A DNA stretch of 13,094 bases from CAISIP01 sp046594635. Lineage in GTDB: Bacteria; Pseudomonadota; Gammaproteobacteria; Burkholderiales; Burkholderiaceae_C. Below, one piece after another: positions 7,539 to 13,094 of the stretch. Below the pieces are notes generated by a model. It made no database searches, was not told the DNA's origin, and saw nothing but the letters and a program-made list of their open reading frames with translations. Location: contig JBKJRR010000058.1 of NCBI GenBank assembly GCA_046594635.1, positions 1-13,094 of the forward strand. The letters are read 5' to 3'. A program made the position numbers and the translations under genes. Position 1 is the first letter of the stretch. Every line of letters starts with the position of its first letter.

Positions 7539-8228
7539 ATGCGCCCCAGCCCCGGCACCGGTCTTGTGGATCGGGTTTACCGCGAGATTCTGGGCTCCAT
7601 CGTGGCTGGCGAATTCAACGAGGGCGACCAGCTTCCCACCGAGCAGGCCCTGACCGCGCGCTTTGCGGCCTCGCGCCCCACCATCCGCGAGGCCCTGTCC
7701 CGCCTGCGGGCCGATGGCATCACCAGCACCCGGCGCGGGGCCGGCACATTTGTTACGCGCCGGCCCGACCCCGACCTGCCGCGTTTTGCCCCGCTGGAAA
7801 CCTTGTCGGACCTGCAGCGCTGTTACGACTTTCGCATCGTCGTCGAATCCGGTGCCGCCGCACTGGCCGCCACCATGGCCACCGATGCGGAGCTGGCCGA
7901 GGTACAGCGGGGTTTCGACCGGCTCGACAATGTCATCCGCGAAGGCGTGGTTGGCGCAGGCGAAGACTTCGACTTTCACCTGGCCGTGGCCCGTGCCTCG
8001 CGCAACCAGTTTTTCATTTCGGCCATTGCGTCCATGCAGCCCCAGGTACTGGTCAGCATGAACCTGATGCGCAGCCTGTCGCTGAGCAAAAGCGTGGAGC
8101 GGCAGATTCTGGTGCAGGCCGAGCACGCGCTGGTGCTGGATGCATTGAAGCGGCACGATGCGCAAGCGGCAGGGCAGGCGATGCGGGAGCATCTGGAGAA
8201 TGCGCGGAATCGGATGTTTGGGAAGTAG
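7539..8228 (+). CDS. GntR-family transcriptional regulator, FadR/FCD subfamily
   Basis: This 229-aa regulator has an N-terminal winged helix-turn-helix (about 8-75; PTEQALTARFAASRPTIREA is the recognition region, GAGTFV the wing) and a C-terminal FCD ligand domain (about 90-225). The usual FCD metal or ligand residues are present: Asp143 and His147 (DFDFH), His196 and His218. FCD proteins typically bind small carboxylic acids or sugar acids and release DNA on binding. The ATG at 7539 gives a standard-length protein. The frame stays open upstream to 7338 but inside the lyase gene, which is a shadow. The gene starts 26 bp after the lyase stop, without an obvious ribosome binding site, so the two are probably cotranscribed and the regulator would control its own operon through the palindromes at 6365-6502. 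Confidence 0.93.
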   Translation: MRPSPGTGLVDRVYREILGSIVAGEFNEGDQLPTEQALTARFAASRPTIREALSRLRADGITSTRRGAGTFVTRRPDPDLPRFAPLETLSDLQRCYDFRIVVESGAAALAATMATDAELAEVQRGFDRLDNVIREGVVGAGEDFDFHLAVARASRNQFFISAIASMQPQVLVSMNLMRSLSLSKSVERQILVQAEHALVLDALKRHDAQAAGQAMREHLENARNRMFGK

Positions 8229-8446
8229 GGTCGAGCTGCGCTGGTGAAACCCACTACTTGAGCAGCACGTTCAACCCAGGCCGCCAATCCGCCTCGCTGA
8301 TGTAGCCGATCCCGCCGGGCGAATTGACATCGACGCATCTCACGAACCGTTCGCCCAACCCGTCGCTACCCAACTGGACAATGTGGCCAGCTCGCTGGGC
8401 CACGCGCGTTACTGCGCCCATGCAGTGCGTGGTACTGCTCAAGGCC
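8229..8446. other. Convergent intergenic segment between regulator gene and ars operon
   Basis: The rightward regulator gene and the leftward ars operon converge here. I see no strong hairpin terminator for either. Most of the segment is occupied by a coding-like minus-strand reading frame (8254-8442), listed separately as a possible gene relic. Confidence 0.6.
8254..8442 (-). pseudogene. Possible relic of a PstS-like phosphate-binding protein (C-terminal end)
   Basis: This short frame follows the ACR3 gene by 4 bp and ends at a TAG at 8254-8256. Its first possible start is TTG at 8442, with an ATG eight codons in. The 3' half has GC-rich third positions like a real gene. Its end, RFVRCVDVNSPGGIGYISEA followed by a segment ending LNVLLK, resembles the tail of small PstS-like phosphate-binding proteins, where a P-G-[AG]-I-G-Y-[IV] block is followed by a hydrophobic VLL ending. 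The first half does not match that family, and no start or signal peptide is convincing, so it is best read as a fragment. PstS-like genes often accompany ars operons. It could instead be an unrelated small gene. Confidence 0.35.
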
Positions 8447-9472
<1,026 letters not shown>

Positions 9473-9516
9473 GAAGTGTTCCCATCAATGCAAAAAATCG
9501 GGTCATGCGCTGTCAT

Positions 9517-9855
9517 TCAACAGGCAAAGCAGCCGTTGGCTGCGTTGGCGTCCCCCGTCACTTCGCAGGGTTCGCCCTGGCAGCAGTGCGCGGTAAGAAA
9601 TTGCAGCAAGTCGTTCATGGCGCCGAACTCGGCGCGGTAGATCAGGTGGCGGCCATCGCGCTCCTGCGACACCAGACCTGCATGGCTGAGTTCCTTGAGG
9701 TGGAACGACAGCGCTGTGCCAGCCACGCCCAGCGATTCGCTGAGATGGCCCGGCGTGAGGCCACTCGGGCCTTGCGCCACCAGCGCGCGAAAGATGCGCA
9801 GGCGCGTCTCTTGTGCCAGGGCTGCGAGGGATTTGACGGCCAGGGTTTCGTCCAT
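9517..9855 (-). CDS. arsR: Arsenic-responsive repressor, ArsR/SmtB family
   Basis: This 112-aa winged helix-turn-helix repressor senses As(III) and releases the ars promoter. The DNA-binding core is about 33-75 (LTPGHLSESLGVAGTALSFH, then the wing RDGRHLIY). The E. coli-type ELCVC site in the DNA-binding helix is absent. Instead Cys91-Cys92-x4-Cys97 (HCCQGEPC) lies near the C-terminus, as in the Acidithiobacillus ferrooxidans type of ArsR (Cys95, Cys96, Cys102). The protein ends with another pair, Cys109-x2-Cys112. The ATG at 9855 is fixed by AAGGAG five bases upstream; the frame is open further upstream to 10026, but that part lies inside arsJ. The gene starts 10 bp after the arsJ stop, so it is expressed with the operon it presumably represses. 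Confidence 0.95.
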   Translation of the reverse strand: MDETLAVKSLAALAQETRLRIFRALVAQGPSGLTPGHLSESLGVAGTALSFHLKELSHAGLVSQERDGRHLIYRAEFGAMNDLLQFLTAHCCQGEPCEVTGDANAANGCFAC

Positions 9856-9860
9856 GGAGT

Positions 9861-9866
9861 CTCCTT
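9861..9866 (-). promoter_or_regulatory. Ribosome binding site of arsR
   Basis: AAGGAG on the minus strand lies five bases before the ATG at 9855. Its first base overlaps the last base of the arsJ stop TGA (9868-9866). It decides between the 112-aa start and the longer open frame. Confidence 0.8.
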
Positions 9867-11104
9867 CAGGCGGTTGTACGTTGCAGGTTCGGCGGAGTTG
9901 GCAGCTTGAGCGTGGCCAGCCAGCACACCACCAGCATGAGCGCCGAGCCCAGCAGTGCATACAGTAGCCCGCCCCACTGGTAGAGCAGGCCCGAGAGCAG
10001 CGTGCCGCTGAATCGGCCGAGTGCATTGGCCGCGTAGTAGAAGCCCACGTCTTCGGCCGCTTTCTCTGAGCCGGCGTAAGCCAGCACCAGGTAGGAGTGC
10101 ACGGACGAGTTCACCGCGAACGCGAACCCGAACACGCCGAGACCGCCGACCACCACCCAAGGCAGGTCCGGCACATCCAGCGCCACGGCCACGGCGAGCG
10201 CGATCGGCACCAGCGCCAGCAAGGCCGACCACAGCCGAGCCGCCGGCACCTCGGTGCTCAGGCCGTCGGTGCTGCGCTTGACGAAGGCAGGCGCGAGGGC
10301 CTGCACCGCGCCGTAGCCGATGGTCCAGGCCGCCAGGAATGTGCCGACCATGGTGAAGGTCCAGCCTTGCGAATACAGGTACACCGGCACACCCACCACG
10401 AACCACACATCGCGCGCACCAAACAGCACCACGCGCGCCGCAGCCAGCACGTTCACACCGGTGTTCTTGGCAAACAGTTCCTTGGCCGACGTCGACGCCC
10501 TGCTCTTGCCCATCATCTGCGGCAGCGAAGTCACCACACCCGCCAGCACCAGCGCCAGCAGCGCAGCCATGGCCCACAGCGCCTGCTGAAAGCCCAGCGT
10601 CTGCAGCAGCAGGCCACCCATGAAGAAGCCCACACCCTTCATGGCGTTCTTGCTGCCAGTGAACCACGCCACCCATTTGAAAAGCTGGCCCGAGCCCTGG
10701 TTCTTCGCCTGGTCGGACGTGACCTTGATGGCCGACTTGCTGGCGGTCTTGGTGAGGTCTTTGGCCACACCGCAGATGCCTTGCGCCAGCACCACCCAGG
10801 CCACCGACATCGCAGCGCTCCAGGCCGGGTCGAGGAAGGACAACACGGTAAAGCCGATGATCTGCGTGACCAGACCCACGGTGAGCATGCGGGTGATGCC
10901 ATAACGGGTCGCCATCCAGCCACCGACGAAGTTGGCAACAATACCGGCGGCTTCGTACAGCAGGAACAAAAACGCCAGCGCGAACGGTGAGTAGCCCAGC
11001 CGATAGAAGTGCAGTAGCACCAACATACGCAGCGCGCCGTCGGTAAGCGTGAAGCCCCAATAGGCGGCTGTGACGATGGCGTAGTTGCGTTCTGCGGTGT
11101 TCAT
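9866..11104 (-). CDS. arsJ: Organoarsenical efflux transporter ArsJ (major facilitator superfamily)
   Basis: This 412-aa inner-membrane MFS protein with about 11-12 helices exports 1-arseno-3-phosphoglycerate, the unstable product formed from arsenate by the partner dehydrogenase; outside the cell it falls apart to arsenate. The N-terminus (NYAIVTAAYWGFTLTDGALR) and the block GICGVAKDLTKTASKSAIK are typical of ArsJ as I know the family. The pairing with an adjacent GAPDH gene is the diagnostic context. The ATG at 11104 follows the GAPDH stop with no gap (TGA then ATG), so the two are probably translationally coupled. Its stop overlaps the ribosome binding site of arsR. Confidence 0.93.
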   Translation of the reverse strand: MNTAERNYAIVTAAYWGFTLTDGALRMLVLLHFYRLGYSPFALAFLFLLYEAAGIVANFVGGWMATRYGITRMLTVGLVTQIIGFTVLSFLDPAWSAAMSVAWVVLAQGICGVAKDLTKTASKSAIKVTSDQAKNQGSGQLFKWVAWFTGSKNAMKGVGFFMGGLLLQTLGFQQALWAMAALLALVLAGVVTSLPQMMGKSRASTSAKELFAKNTGVNVLAAARVVLFGARDVWFVVGVPVYLYSQGWTFTMVGTFLAAWTIGYGAVQALAPAFVKRSTDGLSTEVPAARLWSALLALVPIALAVAVALDVPDLPWVVVGGLGVFGFAFAVNSSVHSYLVLAYAGSEKAAEDVGFYYAANALGRFSGTLLSGLLYQWGGLLYALLGSALMLVVCWLATLKLPTPPNLQRTTA

Positions 11105-12148
11105 TCAGATCCCGACGCTGTGCATGTGGCAGGCCAGGTCGACCATGCGGCAGGCGTATCCCATTTCGTTGTCGTACCAGGCGTAGACCTTGAGCAGCGT
11201 GCCATCGGTCACCAAGGTGGAGGGCGCGTCCACGATGCTCGAGCGTGTGTCGCGTGCGTAGTCCACGCTCACGAGCGGGCGCGTTTCGAACCCCAGAATG
11301 CCAGCCAGCGGGCCTTGTGCGGCGTCGGCAAACAGGCCGTTGACTTCATCGGCTGTGGTCGCGCGCTGCAGTTCGAACACACAGTCGGTCAGCGATGCAT
11401 TGAGCGCAGGCACGCGCACCGCGTGGCCGTTGAGCTTGCCCTTGAGCTCTGGGTAAATGAGTGCGATGGCGGTAGCGCTACCGGTGGTCGTGGGCGCCAG
11501 GCTCATGAGGGCGCTGCGGGCGCGGCGCAGGTCTTTGTGCGGCGCGTCCACCACCAGGTTGGTGTTGGTCGGGTTATGCAGCGTGGTGATCTGGCCGTGG
11601 CGGATGCCGATCACTTCGTGCACGACCTTCACCACCGGCGCCAGGCAGTTGGTGGTGCATGAGGCGGCAGTCACAATGCGATCGCGAGCGGGGTCGTACA
11701 GCGTGTGGTTGACGCCCACCACGATGTTGAGCACACCGCCCGTCTTCACGGGTGCCGCCACGATCACGCGCTTGGCCCCCCGGTCCAGGTGGCCCAGGAT
11801 CGTCTCGGGCGTGAGGAACTTGCCGGTGCACTCCAGCACCAGGTCCACGCCCAGGTCGCCCCAGGGAATCTCGGCTGCGGATGCATGCGAGGTGAACGAC
11901 ATGTGGTGCTGGTTGATGCGAATGGCGTTTTCACCCTCGGCCGCGATATCGGCCCGCCACTTGCCCTGCACGCTGTCAAAAGCCATCAGGTGGGCCGTGG
12001 CCGCAGCCCCACCTTTGAGCTCGTTCAGGTGCACCACCTGCAGCCGGTTGCCGGACCGCGGGTCGGTTGCTTCGCGTTCAGCCGCGCCGAGCGCGGCGCG
12101 CAGCGCCAGGCGACCGATACGGCCCATGCCGTTGATGCCAACTTTCAT
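11105..12148 (-). CDS. gapdh: ArsJ-associated glyceraldehyde-3-phosphate dehydrogenase
   Basis: This 347-aa cytoplasmic dehydrogenase has an N-terminal Rossmann motif (GINGMGRIGR, 4-13) and catalytic Cys164 in ASCTTNCLAP. In ars operons this enzyme uses arsenate in place of phosphate with glyceraldehyde-3-phosphate to make 1-arseno-3-phosphoglycerate, which ArsJ exports. The block around the catalytic His191 reads TTLHNPTNTN rather than the glycolytic TVHAYTNDQ, and the phosphate-site APSK block reads APVKTG. It is a little longer than housekeeping enzymes (about 330-335 aa). The ATG at 12148 (MKVGINGMGR) has GGAG at 12154-12157, five bases upstream. It is the first gene of the ars operon, with an AT-rich leader and a palindrome before it. 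The ars role is inferred from context and sequence. Confidence 0.94.
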   Translation of the reverse strand: MKVGINGMGRIGRLALRAALGAAEREATDPRSGNRLQVVHLNELKGGAAATAHLMAFDSVQGKWRADIAAEGENAIRINQHHMSFTSHASAAEIPWGDLGVDLVLECTGKFLTPETILGHLDRGAKRVIVAAPVKTGGVLNIVVGVNHTLYDPARDRIVTAASCTTNCLAPVVKVVHEVIGIRHGQITTLHNPTNTNLVVDAPHKDLRRARSALMSLAPTTTGSATAIALIYPELKGKLNGHAVRVPALNASLTDCVFELQRATTADEVNGLFADAAQGPLAGILGFETRPLVSVDYARDTRSSIVDAPSTLVTDGTLLKVYAWYDNEMGYACRMVDLACHMHSVGI

Positions 12149-12181
12149 GAAATCTCCAATATTCTCTATTTGCTAATCTTT

Positions 12182-12203
12182 TATTTCAATAGTTTTTGAA
12201 TTA
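12182..12203. promoter_or_regulatory. Probable ArsR operator upstream of the ars operon
   Basis: The core is TTCAA-N6-TTGAA (12185-12200), a perfect 5+5 inverted repeat. Two further pairs match outside it, so seven of eight pairs over 22 bp are symmetric. TTCAA/TTGAA half-sites are common in ArsR/SmtB-family operators. It lies 34 bp upstream of the GAPDH ATG in strongly AT-rich DNA, where the operon promoter must be. I could not fix -35 and -10 boxes with confidence; a minus-strand TTGAAA at 12184-12189 is a candidate -35. Confidence 0.6.
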
Positions 12204-12470
12204 TTGCATGGACACTTGAGGCTTCACAAATGCGCCGTAACGGCTTCGATTGGGGGTTCATCCTAAAAGCCGCATTTACCCGGTGGCCGCAAGCGCCGGT
12301 GGCGGGGTTGACAGGATCGATTGAGCGACGATCCGCTTGCAGATGCAGGCCAGCAAGGTGGCCCAGCGGCTGGCGTCCACGTCCGCTTATGGCCACGCAG
12401 GTGGAACGTCGCCAGCGCAAGTCCTGGTAGTACCTGCAGCGCGCGCATGTGCTGGCAGGCGTCGGAATAG
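12204..12470. other. Unassigned spacer upstream of the ars promoter
   Basis: About 265 bp of GC-rich DNA lies between the ars operator and the terminator of the right-hand gene. Short frames on both strands have no start site support, no recognisable domain and basic or Trp/Pro-rich translations. An imperfect stem GGATCG/CGATCC (12314-12334) is weak. No insertion-sequence ends or tRNA were recognised. It may be eroded sequence left by rearrangement. Confidence 0.5.
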
Positions 12471-12497
12471 AAAAAGCCCCGCAGAGCGGGGCTTTTT
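12471..12497 (-). terminator. Rho-independent terminator of the binding-protein gene
   Basis: A perfect 12-bp inverted repeat, AAAAAGCCCCGC / GCGGGGCTTTTT with a 3-base loop, ends in a T run on either strand. It begins 19 bp after the stop codon at 12517 of the leftward gene. It should also insulate the ars operon from that gene and could terminate in both directions. Confidence 0.92.
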
Positions 12498-12516
12498 CAT
12501 GCATGCAAACGCTGAA

Positions 12517-13094
12517 TCAGCGGATCACGGCCAGTTCGGTACGCTTGCCGCCTTTGTAGGTCATCAGGGTCAGCGCGCCATTCTTGATATCGCCTTTTTC
12601 GTCAAAAGCGATGTTGCCCGTCACACCTTTGTACTCAGTAGCCTTGAGCACCGGCAGGTACTTGGCAGGATCAGCCGAGTCGGCCTTAACCATGGCCGCG
12701 ACCATCACGTTCAATGAGTCGTACACATAAGGAGCATACACCTGCACGTCAGCGTTGAACTTCGCCTTGAAGTCAGCACGGAATTTTTCCATGCCAGCCT
12801 TCTGTTCGCCTTCAACACCACCGGCCTCGGCACAGTAGACCATGTCGTCCTTCATGGCTTCGCCAGCAAGCTTGGGCAGTTCGCCCGAGCAGATGCCGTC
12901 ACCACCCATGAACTTGGCCTTGATACCCAACTGGGCCATCTGCTTGATCATCGGGCCGGCAACCGCGTCCATGCCGCCGAAGAACACAACGTCAACCTTC
13001 TTGCCCTTGAGCGTTGTCAGGATGGCGTTGAAGTCCGTTGCTTTGTCAGTCGTAAACTCATGACCCGCGACCTTGCCACCAGCAGCTTCGACAG
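12517..13094 (-). CDS. Branched-chain amino acid ABC transporter substrate-binding protein (5' part beyond window)
   Basis: The 191 visible C-terminal residues belong to a LivK/LivJ-type periplasmic binding protein (Peripla_BP_6). Typical blocks are VVFFGGMDAVAGPMIKQM, FMGGDGICSGELPKL and the late YAPYVYDSLNVMVAAMVKAD. The protein ends in ELAVIR at the TGA/TAA-class stop at 12517. The N-terminus and signal peptide are outside the window. Family members bind leucine, isoleucine or valine for a Liv importer, but many homologues bind other amino acids or small acids, so the ligand is uncertain. The gene is followed by a strong terminator and so ends its own transcript. It is probably unrelated in function to the ars operon. 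Confidence 0.93.
   Translation of the reverse strand, partial: VEAAGGKVAGHEFTTDKATDFNAILTTLKGKKVDVVFFGGMDAVAGPMIKQMAQLGIKAKFMGGDGICSGELPKLAGEAMKDDMVYCAEAGGVEGEQKAGMEKFRADFKAKFNADVQVYAPYVYDSLNVMVAAMVKADSADPAKYLPVLKATEYKGVTGNIAFDEKGDIKNGALTLMTYKGGKRTELAVIR

Noticed and set aside
9856..10026. N-terminal extension of ArsR by 57 residues
   Set aside because: It lies within arsJ, is Cys/Ser/Arg-rich, and the ATG at 9855 has a strong AAGGAG.
10097..10990. A 297-codon plus-strand frame antisense to arsJ
   Set aside because: Low-complexity His/Gln/Arg translation; arsJ on the minus strand accounts for the open frame.
12314..12334. Stem GGATCG/CGATCC with a 9-base loop
   Set aside because: Six-base stem without a T run; too weak to call a terminator or regulatory RNA.
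12181..12504. A 107-codon minus-strand frame in the spacer upstream of ars
   Set aside because: It runs through the terminator hairpin and the ars operator, lacks a ribosome binding site and shows no known domain.

Overview
The window is gene-dense, high-GC chromosomal DNA. It looks like a betaproteobacterium of the order Burkholderiales, probably Comamonadaceae. That is an inference from GC-rich third codon positions, gene style and gene families; there is no rRNA gene or other marker to confirm it. Ten protein genes are well supported, two of them cut by the window edges (an esterase on the left, an amino-acid-binding protein on the right).

Region 1 (1-8228) is a divergent transport and catabolism locus. 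Reading leftwards from about 6332 are a Tat-exported solute-binding protein, two permeases, a fused double ATPase (a complete Dpp/Opp-type ABC importer) and an HSL-type alpha/beta hydrolase cut by the window edge. Reading rightwards from 6535 are a DapA-superfamily lyase/aldolase and a GntR/FCD repressor. The 202-bp divergent promoter between the two arms carries two pairs of TTGT-N3-ACAA-type palindromes. In both pairs the two copies start exactly 19 bp apart, and each pair sits on the likely promoter of one arm. The simplest model is that the FCD repressor senses the imported compound, or a product of it, and shuts both arms. The long binding protein and the large periplasmic loop of the second permease resemble the Opp-family importers that carry oligosaccharides or glycosides rather than peptides, but the substrate is not known.

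Region 2 (8447-12148) is a compact arsenic-resistance operon on the minus strand, in the order GAPDH-like gene, arsJ, arsR, ACR3. The GAPDH/ArsJ pair forms and exports 1-arseno-3-phosphoglycerate, which handles arsenate. ACR3 exports arsenite. ArsR is of the Cys-Cys-x4-Cys type. The genes are tightly coupled, and an AT-rich leader with a TTCAA-N6-TTGAA palindrome precedes the operon. No arsenate reductase lies in the cluster.

Region 3 (12149-13094) holds the ars leader, an unassigned segment of about 265 bp, a perfect hairpin terminator, and the 3' part of a LivK-type branched-chain amino-acid-binding protein gene. A short coding-like stretch after ACR3 (8254-8442) resembles the C-terminal end of a PstS-like phosphate-binding protein and may be a relic. 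No tRNA, rRNA, CRISPR array or intact insertion sequence was seen.
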